64,000 bases of DNA from QAND01 sp003150225 (GTDB lineage: Bacteria > Bacillota > Clostridia > Christensenellales > QAND01): NCBI RefSeq assembly GCF_044357945.1, contig NZ_CP076563.1:310001-374000 (forward strand). Reading direction: 5' to 3'. The translations under genes were made by a program, and so were the position numbers. Under the pieces are notes generated by a model. The model worked only from the letters and a program-made list of their open reading frames with translations, searched no databases and was not told the origin of the DNA. Every line of letters begins with the position of its first letter. Positions within the stretch are counted from its first letter, which is position 1. This document shows positions 13,747 to 21,275 of the stretch, one piece after another.

Positions 13747-14841
13747 ATGAAATGCCCGCAATGTAAGCAAAAAGTGCCCAAAGACGTGGATCGGTGTCCC
13801 GGCTGCGGTGCTGAAATAGTGAAAAAGTCCCATTTACGGAAGTTTATCGTTTTGGGCGTTGTGCTGACGCTGTTGGTGGCCGGCGTTATTTTGATCACCT
13901 CTTTGGACAATCCTGTGGACGCCTGTATGGATGCTTTTTTAAACAATCGCTTTGAAGAGGCTACGGCCATCTATCAGCGGGATATTGAGAAGAGCAGCCG
14001 GCGGGTAAACGAAATTACGCCGTTGATCCAGCAGCGCCTGGAGGAGCTTGTTTCCGCCTATCGCACGGATGAAACCAGGTATGAGGAGATCAAAACCATT
14101 TTGTCTGACATGCAGGGATTTCCACTGTTGAATGATCAGATTCAGCAGGCCCTTTATTTTGTGGAGTCTCTCCACAGCTCTCGCGCAGCTTATACCGAGG
14201 CGCAGACCCTGTATGGGGAAGGATATTATGCTTTAGCGATTCTGGAACTGCAGAAGATGATTCCCGAGGACGAGAATTATCAGCAGGCCCAGAAGGATGT
14301 TGCTGACTACCAGGAGAAGCAAAACCAGTATGAGGCGGAAGCTGCCGCCGCGGCGGAGCAGCAGCTGGCTGCCGTTACGGACGCGTTGATCGTGACTCCT
14401 GATGAGGAGAGCGCGGGGCCGGTTCTGCGGATCGTTTGCAAAAATCAGGATCCTGAACGGACCATCCAGGCTGTGACGTTTGCATATACTTTGACCGACG
14501 AGAAGGACGCCAATATGAAGTTCGTGGATGGGGTGGGCCCGGTCTATTTCAACAGCCGGGAATGTGTGCTGGAACCGGAAGATTCCTGCGGCGATGATAT
14601 GGATATTCCGCTGAACAAGGATGTAACGGGCGCATATCCCCTAAAGGCCAAGGGATGCGTGGTTAAGGCGACGTTTTCGGATGGAACCGTCTGGGAGAAC
14701 CCCTATTACAGCTATTGGCTTAAGGATTCTCTAACCCGGGAAGAATATAAGAGCTATCAGGAAAGCCAGCAGAAGGATCACGGCGACGGCGGCGCCACTG
14801 GCACGCCTGCGCCCACCCCTTCTCCCAGTCCCGCGCCTTAA
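13747..14841 (+). CDS. Zinc-ribbon membrane protein of unknown function
   Basis: A 364-aa protein with an N-terminal zinc ribbon (MKCPQCKQKVPKDVDRCPGCG, two CxxC knuckles), a single membrane helix (FIVLGVVLTLLVAGVILITS, about 36-55), an extracellular helical region with TPR-like character (about 60-205, including an alanine/glutamate-rich coiled stretch) and a C-terminal beta-rich domain (about 210-330). It ends in a Pro/Thr/Ser tail. This layout is common in Bacillota, but no specific function is known. ATG 13747 places the ribbon at the N-terminus; ATG 13723 is an alternative. It probably sits in the membrane with the large part outside. Confidence 0.75.
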   Translation: MKCPQCKQKVPKDVDRCPGCGAEIVKKSHLRKFIVLGVVLTLLVAGVILITSLDNPVDACMDAFLNNRFEEATAIYQRDIEKSSRRVNEITPLIQQRLEELVSAYRTDETRYEEIKTILSDMQGFPLLNDQIQQALYFVESLHSSRAAYTEAQTLYGEGYYALAILELQKMIPEDENYQQAQKDVADYQEKQNQYEAEAAAAAEQQLAAVTDALIVTPDEESAGPVLRIVCKNQDPERTIQAVTFAYTLTDEKDANMKFVDGVGPVYFNSRECVLEPEDSCGDDMDIPLNKDVTGAYPLKAKGCVVKATFSDGTVWENPYYSYWLKDSLTREEYKSYQESQQKDHGDGGATGTPAPTPSPSPAP

Positions 14842-14881
14842 TAAAATCGGGCGCGAAGCGGGATGCTTGCTATCATAATGC

Positions 14882-14968
14882 GCCGCTGTGGTGGAATCGG
14901 CAGACACAAGGGACTTAAAATCCCTCGGGGGCGACCCCGTATCGGTTCAAGTCCGATCAGCGGCACCA
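14882..14968 (+). tRNA. tRNA-Leu (anticodon TAA)
   Basis: A class II tRNA: acceptor stem GCCGCTG/CAGCGGC, anticodon stem AGGGA/TCCCT around CTTAAAA (anticodon TAA), a long variable arm (CGGGGGCGACCCCG) and encoded CCA at 14966-14968. Confidence 0.97.
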
Positions 14969-14987
14969 GCAGGCTGAGCCTGCACTC

Positions 14988-15026
14988 AATATCGCGAATC
15001 ATCTTTGGATGGTTCGCGATATTTTT
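14988..15026 (+). terminator. Terminator after tRNA-Leu
   Basis: A perfect 11-bp stem (AATATCGCGAA 14988-14998 with TTCGCGATATT 15013-15023) is followed by T5. A small dyad, GCAGGC-TGA-GCCTGC, lies between the tRNA and this terminator. Confidence 0.9.
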
Positions 15027-15432
15027 GTATTCAAATCCAAGTTTGTTGTTATGAGATTCGTACCAGGCTGAGCCTGGACGCAATTTGCGCTCAAGGTTCA
15101 GCTATTTGTCTGTTCCTTGCGTTTAGTGGAGGTGTCTTTTTCGTCAACGCTTCTCAGAGGCAAGTTGCTGCGCCCGATATGGCAATTCCTCAAAGTGGAG
15201 TGCCATATTTTGATGTCTGCGCGAAAGGGCGGGCGTCTTTTTGCATAGCATCGCTAGGTGGAACCTGTGTCCGCTTTTGGGGCGCGCCTTGCTTTGTTAA
15301 GCTAAGCGGAACATGCTTTGCGTGCCTGGTGATAATGGGAATCGCCCTCCTATTTGACTGTGTGGGAAGGGGCTGTTATGATGAGATTCTCTGTAAAGTG
15401 GATGTGGAAACGAAAAAGGAGGAAGGCGGAGG
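15027..15432. other. About 400 bp without a convincing gene
   Basis: An open frame crosses this stretch (15005-15448), but its cysteine-rich, low-complexity translation has no recognisable fold and it overlaps the terminator and the next gene, so I reject it. The region holds a second copy of the dyad CAGGC-TGA-GCCTG (15064-15076), a palindrome CGCAA-T-TTGCG near 15079-15090, and a hairpin ATATGGCA/TGCCATAT (15177-15184 with 15201-15208) followed by T4, possibly a weak terminator. It may be decayed coding sequence or hold an unrecognised RNA. Confidence 0.4.
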
Positions 15433-15957
15433 ATGCGGATTGCGATAATCGGGTATAGCGGAAGCGGAAAGTCCACCTTGGCCGCTTTTCTGGGCAATCG
15501 TTTTGGCATCCCGGTACTCTATCTGGATACGGTTCAGTTTGAGGCCAACTGGAAGGAGCGAAATCGGGAAGAGGGCGTTGCTATGGCTGCGCGCTTTATG
15601 GAGCAACCGGAATGGGTGATCGATGGAAACTACCGTCAGTTCCTGCAGGAGGAGCGGCTGGCACAGGCGGATTGGATCATCTTCCTTCGATTTTCCCGCT
15701 GGAGCTGTTTTCGGCGGGCCTGGTCCCGGTATTGCCGGTACCGCAACACCACCCGGGAAAGTATGGCGCCTGGTTGTCAGGAGAAGTTTGACCTTGCCTT
15801 TGCTTGGTGGATCCTGTATCGGGGGCGGGATAGGGCTGCCCGGGCCCATTATGACGAGATTCTGGAACGATATGGCGAAAAGACCGTGGTGTTAAAAAAT
15901 CAGGGGGAGCTGGATGCGTTTATGCGAGCACCCTTTGACAGGGGGGACCCCCTTTGA
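15433..15957 (+). CDS. P-loop kinase-like protein (FlaR/adenylate-kinase-like family)
   Basis: A 174-aa P-loop NTPase with Walker A GYSGSGKSTL at residues 7-16, a YLDTVQFEANW segment and EWVIDGNY, all typical of the proteins annotated as topology modulation protein or FlaR, which resemble adenylate kinase and shikimate kinase. The arginine-rich lid (RRAWSRYCRYRNTTRE) fits a nucleotide kinase. The true substrate is unknown. The start ATG follows GGAGGAAGGCGGAGG. The next gene starts 13 bp after the stop. Confidence 0.8.
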   Translation: MRIAIIGYSGSGKSTLAAFLGNRFGIPVLYLDTVQFEANWKERNREEGVAMAARFMEQPEWVIDGNYRQFLQEERLAQADWIIFLRFSRWSCFRRAWSRYCRYRNTTRESMAPGCQEKFDLAFAWWILYRGRDRAARAHYDEILERYGEKTVVLKNQGELDAFMRAPFDRGDPL

Positions 15958-15970
15958 GATCAATAAGGTG

Positions 15971-16330
15971 ATGGTAGCAAAACGGAAAGTACAAGGATCC
16001 AGGCTATTTTATCGGCATTTGGGCTATTTTGCCGTTCTTGCGCTGGCTTTTTATCTATTGAAGGTTATGGGAATCGGTTGTCCGTTCCGGCGCGTTCTGG
16101 GGATTCCTTGTCCCGCCTGCGGTATGACCCGATCCCTTGGAGCGTTGCTGCGGCTGGACTTTGCCGCGTCCTTTGCGTATCATCCGCTGACCCTTCCATT
16201 GCTAGCCGTCCTTTGGCTGGGGTTTCATCAAGGGCTGTTTCCGCGTTATCAGCGGGCTATCCACTGGGGAATGGGATTTGTGGCGGCCCTGATGATCCTC
16301 GTCTACATTCTGCGGCTGCTCCAGCTATAA
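15971..16330 (+). CDS. DUF2752 small membrane protein
   Basis: A 119-aa protein with about three membrane helices and the DUF2752 signature CPFRRVLGIPCPACGMTRS (a C-P-A-C-G-x-T-R motif on the outside or at the membrane edge). The role of the family is not established; members often sit beside TM2-domain genes, and a TM2 gene does follow here. The start is uncertain: ATG 15971 gives a normal N-terminus with a basic stretch (MVAKRKVQGSR), GTG 15968 is one codon earlier, and ATG 15914 would overlap the kinase gene by 44 nt. Confidence 0.8.
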   Translation: MVAKRKVQGSRLFYRHLGYFAVLALAFYLLKVMGIGCPFRRVLGIPCPACGMTRSLGALLRLDFAASFAYHPLTLPLLAVLWLGFHQGLFPRYQRAIHWGMGFVAALMILVYILRLLQL

Positions 16331-16422
16331 CTTTATGAATACTTAATGGTTGCTAGACAGCGCTTATGTTATGCTATTAACGGCGATAGGAAACGCCGAA
16401 GCTGGAGGAGGGAGTTCTGTCC

Positions 16423-16758
16423 TTGGATAAGCAAAAAGTCGATTTGTATTTGATGATGAACCAAAAGTATTTTCCGGCGGAGCGGATCATGTTTCTGCGT
16501 GAACGGCTGCTTCAGATGGATGACGATACCTTTATGCGGATGTCCATGGTTCAGTTGAAGGATCCCACCGTAATTTTGATCGTATCGCTGTTCGTGGGAA
16601 CGCTGGGTATCGATCGGTTTATGTTGGAGGAGCCCGCCATGGGAGTGCTGAAGTTGCTGACTGCCGGCGGATGCGGTGTTTGGGCCATTGTGGATTTATT
16701 TCTAGTGATGAACAAGACCAGGGAATTGAATTTTAGCAAAATAATCGCCCTGTTATAG
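16423..16758 (+). CDS. TM2-domain membrane protein
   Basis: A 111-aa protein. After a charged N-terminal part, two membrane helices form a TM2 domain: VILIVSLFVGTLGIDRFMLEEPAMGVLKLLTAGGCGVWAIVDLFLV, with the conserved G-x-D-RF and GVW-x-x-D features. The function of TM2 proteins in bacteria is unknown. The TTG start has GGAGGAGGGAG (16404-16414) 8 nt upstream. A long perfect terminator follows and is shared with the convergent licD gene. Confidence 0.85.
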   Translation: MDKQKVDLYLMMNQKYFPAERIMFLRERLLQMDDDTFMRMSMVQLKDPTVILIVSLFVGTLGIDRFMLEEPAMGVLKLLTAGGCGVWAIVDLFLVMNKTRELNFSKIIALL

Positions 16759-16760
16759 GG

Positions 16761-16799
16761 ATAAAATAAAGGAGAGGCGTTGCCTCTCCTTTATTTTAT
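16761..16799. terminator. Bidirectional terminator between the TM2 gene and licD
   Basis: An 18-bp perfect stem (16761-16778 with 16782-16799) has a GTT loop, with A/T-rich outer ends acting as a U tract in both directions. The licD stop codon lies within the right arm. Confidence 0.93.
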
Positions 16800-17639
16800 A
16801 TATGCTGTATATGGCGTTGTACAATCGATTATTTCGCAACTATGCTGGGGAATGCGCTTGGATTTAGGCGGATACTGCATGTAATCCCCATAGATGTGTT
16901 TCAGCAACAATTCAACTTTTTCCGGAACGCGAATTGTGATGCTTTCAAAGTTGATTTCTCTACCGTTTCCATAATACTCTTTTGGGACCACTTCTCTTTT
17001 ATATATGGAATCGTATAGGCTTCCTACGGCGGCACAGGCATCATACCCGTACTTTTGTATCATAGCCTCTAGGCGATAAGCGGCTTTCTTCGGAGTCATT
17101 GTTCTTGAAAAGAGCTTCATAATCTTTCCAACCAATTCGGTTTTTAAAGGACGTTTTTCTGGTGCGGTACGATGATAGAATCCTTCGTCAATTCTATCTT
17201 CAAACATGATTTTTTTAAATTTGAATAAGATTTCGTCAAATTTTGAATAATTATATCCATCCAGAGGAAAAACATCGATGTATATTCCATGGTTCATGTG
17301 TAGCTTCATTGCGGCAGTTTCTATAAAAGTGGTATTGGAATTGCGTATTTTACTAAAACCTCTGAGGTAGTCTGGATCTGTATCCAAGGTCTGAAGAAAA
17401 TAATGTTTGGGTAAAAGCTCCTGTGCATGCTTGAGAAAGATTTCATAATCTGCACGCGGGAGAGCAACGTCGATGTCATCATCCCAGGGGATAAATCCCC
17501 CATGCCTGACAGCGCCTAAAGCAGTACCATCAATAGCAAAATAACGCAAATGAAGGAGTTCGCAAATTCGGATAAACTCCTTTAAGATATCCAACTCAAT
17601 TTTCTTCACTTCATCCAATTGGTAGTCACTTTTTTTCAT
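16791..17639 (-). CDS. LicD-family phosphotransferase
   Basis: A 282-aa cytosolic protein of the LicD family, nucleotidyltransferase-fold enzymes that attach phosphocholine or other phospho-substituents to cell-surface polysaccharides. The signature GTALGAVRHGGFIPWDDDIDVAL is at residues 38-60 with the metal-binding acidic cluster D53-D57, followed by YIDVFPLDGYN. The exact substrate here is unknown, and no choline uptake or cytidylyl genes lie next to it. The gene is clearly more AT-rich than its neighbours, stands alone on the minus strand and is bracketed by a strong terminator, which suggests acquisition by transfer. Confidence 0.88.
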   Translation of the reverse strand: MKKSDYQLDEVKKIELDILKEFIRICELLHLRYFAIDGTALGAVRHGGFIPWDDDIDVALPRADYEIFLKHAQELLPKHYFLQTLDTDPDYLRGFSKIRNSNTTFIETAAMKLHMNHGIYIDVFPLDGYNYSKFDEILFKFKKIMFEDRIDEGFYHRTAPEKRPLKTELVGKIMKLFSRTMTPKKAAYRLEAMIQKYGYDACAAVGSLYDSIYKREVVPKEYYGNGREINFESITIRVPEKVELLLKHIYGDYMQYPPKSKRIPQHSCEIIDCTTPYTAYIK

Positions 17640-17754
17640 ACCACACCTCAGCAGAAATAATGCAGAAATAGTTTATATGAAATAGGTCAAAATATCCAGT
17701 AGGGAATTAATCCCTAGAAACAATTCTTACATCAGGGAGTGAATTCTCCGGTAT

Positions 17755-17783
17755 TTGCTATGATTTGACTGCGATGGTATAAT
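17755..17783 (+). promoter_or_regulatory. Promoter upstream of the DUF2156 gene
   Basis: TTGCTA (17755-17760), 17-bp spacer, TATAAT (17778-17783). It lies in the AT-rich gap between licD and the DUF2156 gene. A small palindrome (AGGGA/TCCCT, 17701-17715) lies upstream. Confidence 0.65.
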
Positions 17784-17822
17784 TTGATCAAAAGTTTTGA
17801 ATTTGAATAAGGAGCGATTTTT

Positions 17823-18764
17823 GTGGAATTTAAGGAAATCACCCTGGCTGATCGGGAGGTCTTGGGGGAGTATCTTGGCATGTGGTCCATGGATAATGCG
17901 GAGCATTCCTTTGCCAACCTCTATATGTGGCGAAAGGCCTATCAGATCAAGTTCTGCATCAAGGACGAGGTCTTGTACATCCGGTTTCAACATGAGATCG
18001 GCAATAAACCGCCTATTCTGTTTTCCCCGCTACCCAAGAATTGTGAAATCGACTATTGCAGGGTGATGCAGGATACCATTGCTTACTGTCACAGGGAGGG
18101 AATCGAGTTCAAACTGCAGAGCGTGGTTCAGAAGATGGTGGACTATATCCGGCTTAATTGCATGGATATTTTTGAAATCTCTCTTGATCGGGATTATAGC
18201 GAATACGTTTATAACGTATCCGACTTGGTGAACCTATCGGGGAAGAAATATCACAAGAAAAGGAACCACATCGCCCGATTCTTGGACAACAATCCCAACC
18301 ATGAATTCGCCCCTATTACCCCCGATGATATCGACGATTGCAAGGCGATGTATCAGGAGTGGCGCGCGGCTCGGGAGTCCGAGGGCATGGAGGATTTGGA
18401 CTTGGAGCAGTTTGCCATGTATGAGGCCCTGGACAACATGGAGGCCCTGAACCTCACGGGCGGACTGGTTCGCATTGACGGCAAGGTGGAAGCCTTTACC
18501 CTGGGGGAGCGCATCTCGGAGAAGACGGTGTTGATCCATATTGAGAAAGCGAACCAGGATATCCAGGGGCTGTATCCCTTCATTAACCGGGAGTTTTTGC
18601 GGCACTTTTACGCCGACATGCAGTTCGTGAACCGGGAGGAGGATATGGGGCTGCCTGGGCTCCGTCGGGCAAAGGAAAGCTATTACCCCGCCTTTATGAT
18701 CGACAAATATATGGTTACCCTGAAGGAGGGCATCACCTATGAGACTTTGCACCCTGAGGGATGA
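17823..18764 (+). CDS. DUF2156 (MprF C-terminal-like, GNAT fold) protein
   Basis: A 313-aa soluble protein of the DUF2156 family, whose fold equals the aminoacyl-phosphatidylglycerol transferase domain of MprF (two tandem acetyltransferase-like halves). Features include SFANLYMWRKAY near the N-terminus, GKKYHKKRNHIARF, the GGLVRIDGKVEAFTLGE strand and a final LRRAKESYYPAFMIDKY. Many such free-standing proteins have no proven substrate. The GTG start has AGGAG (17810-17814) 8 nt upstream. The last 26 nt overlap the following acetyltransferase gene, so the two are co-translated and may act together. Confidence 0.85.
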   Translation: MEFKEITLADREVLGEYLGMWSMDNAEHSFANLYMWRKAYQIKFCIKDEVLYIRFQHEIGNKPPILFSPLPKNCEIDYCRVMQDTIAYCHREGIEFKLQSVVQKMVDYIRLNCMDIFEISLDRDYSEYVYNVSDLVNLSGKKYHKKRNHIARFLDNNPNHEFAPITPDDIDDCKAMYQEWRAARESEGMEDLDLEQFAMYEALDNMEALNLTGGLVRIDGKVEAFTLGERISEKTVLIHIEKANQDIQGLYPFINREFLRHFYADMQFVNREEDMGLPGLRRAKESYYPAFMIDKYMVTLKEGITYETLHPEG

Positions 18765-19851
18765 GGCGGATTTAAGGGAGATTTGGCGGGTTTGCTTCGG
18801 CGACCCGCCTACCTATATCGATTACTTTTTTGAAAACCGGTTTGATCCCCAGAACACGGTATGCCTGGAGGAACATGGCCGGATTCCTGCCGCCATGCAC
18901 ATCGTTCCCTATGAAGTGGATGTTCGGGGCGGGGAATTTCCCACCGCCTATTTGGTAGGGGTGGCCACAATGCCGGAGGATCGGATGCGGGGTCTGAGCA
19001 AGGAGTTGATCCGGGAGGGCTTGCGCCTTTGCCGGCAGCGGGGATACCGGTTTTCCCATCTCTATCCCTTTTTGCACTCCTTTTACGCCCGGCTGGGGTA
19101 TGGCGTTGCCAATCGCCGGAAGCTGGCCTCTTTGCGTGCAAGCCAGGCAATTCTGCTGCCCCAGCCCCATAAGGTGCGGCCCATGGACGGGGACGACGCC
19201 AGCGCGGCCCTTGCCTGCTATCGGAGATTTATGGAGGGAAAAAACGGCTATGTTATCCGATCCTCCATGGAGGGGCGGCTAAAGGAGCATCTGCTGGAAA
19301 GCCCGGCCGTAGCGGCGTTGTATCCCAACGGGGATATGGCGGGCTATTGCCTATGCTATTTTGAAAATGGCGTTTTGATTGCCGATGAGATGGTCTATGA
19401 TTCCCCAGAGGCGCTGGAGAGTTTGGCTGCTGCCATGGGATCCCTGCAAAAGCCGGAGGGGGAGATCCGCTTTACCCTGCCAGAGTGGGAGGCTTTGCCG
19501 GAGAACTGGGGGGGCAGCGCCCAGACGGAGGATTATGCCATGGCGCGGATCATCCACCTGGACGGACTTACCGTTCCGGCGCCGGAATCGGCCACGGGGG
19601 ACGTTGTCCTGCGGGTTTTTGACGACTTTCTCCCGGAGCAGACGGGGATATACCGGGCCATCGCAACGGACGGCCAAGTGACCTTTACCCGGTATGAAAA
19701 GGGAGCGCCCCAGTGCGAGATGGACATTCGCCCGCTTTCTCAGATGGTCTGCGGCAACCTGCCGCCGGAGGTTCGGCCAGGCGGGGAAGGGGAGAAAGCC
19801 CTTTTCCAGATGTTGCCGGCTCTGCCCTGCCTTCTCTTTGAAAAGTACTGA
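18739..19851 (+). CDS. Eis-like GNAT N-acetyltransferase
   Basis: A 370-aa protein with an N-terminal GNAT domain (PTAYLVGVATMPEDRMRGLSKELI, acetyl-CoA binding with the R-x-x-G-L-S variant), a second degenerate GNAT half and a C-terminal sterol-carrier-like domain (about 290-370). This is the layout of the Eis family, whose mycobacterial member acetylates aminoglycosides and proteins. The substrate here is unknown. It overlaps the DUF2156 gene by 26 nt. The start ATG has GAAGGAGG upstream within that gene. Confidence 0.85.
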   Translation: MRLCTLRDEADLREIWRVCFGDPPTYIDYFFENRFDPQNTVCLEEHGRIPAAMHIVPYEVDVRGGEFPTAYLVGVATMPEDRMRGLSKELIREGLRLCRQRGYRFSHLYPFLHSFYARLGYGVANRRKLASLRASQAILLPQPHKVRPMDGDDASAALACYRRFMEGKNGYVIRSSMEGRLKEHLLESPAVAALYPNGDMAGYCLCYFENGVLIADEMVYDSPEALESLAAAMGSLQKPEGEIRFTLPEWEALPENWGGSAQTEDYAMARIIHLDGLTVPAPESATGDVVLRVFDDFLPEQTGIYRAIATDGQVTFTRYEKGAPQCEMDIRPLSQMVCGNLPPEVRPGGEGEKALFQMLPALPCLLFEKY

Positions 19852-19857
19852 CACACC

Positions 19858-19886
19858 TTGGTTTTTCGCGCTTGATATGGTATATT
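19858..19886 (+). promoter_or_regulatory. Promoter of the paaK-ior operon
   Basis: TTGGTT (19858-19863), 17-bp spacer, TATATT (19881-19886), in the only sizable gap before paaK. The predicted leader is about 75 nt, with no clear attenuator or riboswitch. Confidence 0.6.
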
Positions 19887-19968
19887 AAGCAGTAAATAAT
19901 TTGTAATGGTGAAACGGTAATACGGTAGCCCTTTTCCTTTCTCCATTTCTTGATCGAGGTGTGAGTTT

Positions 19969-21273
19969 ATGATCTTTTCCCCATCCATCGAATGCGCCGA
20001 TCGTGAGGAGATTCAGCGCATTCAACTCCAGGGCCTTATTAGCACGGTAAAGCGGGTTTACGAAAAGGTCCCCTATTACAAGGAAAAATTGGACGCGGCA
20101 GGCGTGAAACCGGAGGATATCAAGAGCCTTTCCGACATCACCCGGCTGCCCTTTACCACCAAGGCGGATATGCGGGCGAATTTCCCCTACCGCCTTTTTG
20201 CCGTCCCCATGCGGGATATCGTGCGAATCCACGCCAGCAGCGGAACCACCGGTACCGCCACCGTGGTGGGCTATACCAAGAACGACCTGGATAACTGGGC
20301 GGAGTGCGTGGCCCGGGTGGTATGCCAGGCAGGCGGAACCCCCGACGATATTGCTCAGATCTCCTTTGGCTATGGGTTGTTTACCGGCGCCCTTGGGCTC
20401 CACTACGGCTTGGAAAAGCTGGGCGCCAGCGTGATCCCGGTATCCGCCGGCAATACCCGGCGGCAGATTCAGATCATGGAGCAGTACGGTACCACCCTTT
20501 TGGTAGGGACCCCTTCCTATGCTCTTTACATGGGGGAGACCGCCCGGGAGATGGGCGTGGATCTTCACAAGCTGCCCATCCGCCTGGGGGTGTTGGGCGC
20601 CGAAGGCCATACCAACGAGATGCGAAAAGCCATCGAGGATCTGTACGGCATGGAGGTCACCGAGAATTACGGGCTCAGCGAGGTCATGGGCCCCGGTGTG
20701 GCAGGGGAATGCCAGGAGCATCGGGGCATGCACATCGCGGAGGATCACTTTATTGTGGAGATCATCGATCCTGAAACCGGAGAGCCGAAGGCGCCTGGGG
20801 AGATGGGAGAGGTGGTTATCACCACCATCCGGAAGGAGGGCCAGCCCCTTATCCGGTACCGGACCCGGGATATCAGCAGCATCACTTACGAGCCCTGCGC
20901 CTGCGGACGCACCAGCGCCCGGATGCAGAAGGTCCTGGGCCGCAGCGACGATATGCTGATCATCCGGGGGGTTAACGTGTTCCCAAGCCAGATCGAGAGC
21001 GTGATCCTCTCGGTGCCGGGGGCCGGGCCCAATTATGAGATCATCGTAACCCGGGAGAACCATATGGATCGGCTGGAGGTTCTGGTGGAGGTGGGAAGCG
21101 CGGAGCTTCTCAACAAGTTTGCCGAGTTGGAACGCATCAGCCGCAGCATCAAAGCAAAGCTGAAGGAGGAGATCCTCCTTGACGTGAAGGTGAGCCTGGT
21201 GAATCCCATGAGTCTGAAGCGCTTTGAGGGGAAGGCCAAGCGGGTCACCGATCTGAGAGATGGGAATGAGTGA
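19969..21273 (+). CDS. paaK: Phenylacetate-CoA ligase family protein (first copy)
   Basis: A 434-aa ANL-superfamily ligase that activates phenylacetate or a related aryl acid with ATP and CoA. Visible motifs are the AMP-binding loop HASSGTTGTATVVGYT (residues 85-100), ENYGLSEVMGPG and, in the C-terminal domain, YRTRDIS and GRSDDMLIIRGVNVFPSQIE. The close partner iorAB suggests the acid comes from the aryl 2-oxo acid route, and that this enzyme may also run in the ATP-forming direction. It heads the operon. The iorA start overlaps or nearly overlaps its end. A paralogue lies 2.3 kb downstream. Confidence 0.93.
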   Translation: MIFSPSIECADREEIQRIQLQGLISTVKRVYEKVPYYKEKLDAAGVKPEDIKSLSDITRLPFTTKADMRANFPYRLFAVPMRDIVRIHASSGTTGTATVVGYTKNDLDNWAECVARVVCQAGGTPDDIAQISFGYGLFTGALGLHYGLEKLGASVIPVSAGNTRRQIQIMEQYGTTLLVGTPSYALYMGETAREMGVDLHKLPIRLGVLGAEGHTNEMRKAIEDLYGMEVTENYGLSEVMGPGVAGECQEHRGMHIAEDHFIVEIIDPETGEPKAPGEMGEVVITTIRKEGQPLIRYRTRDISSITYEPCACGRTSARMQKVLGRSDDMLIIRGVNVFPSQIESVILSVPGAGPNYEIIVTRENHMDRLEVLVEVGSAELLNKFAELERISRSIKAKLKEEILLDVKVSLVNPMSLKRFEGKAKRVTDLRDGNE

Positions 21274-21275
21274 GA

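Noticed and set aside
15005..15448. Open frame of 147 codons after tRNA-Leu
   Set aside because: It starts inside the tRNA terminator, overlaps the next gene, has no plausible start signal, and its cysteine-rich translation shows no fold or family.
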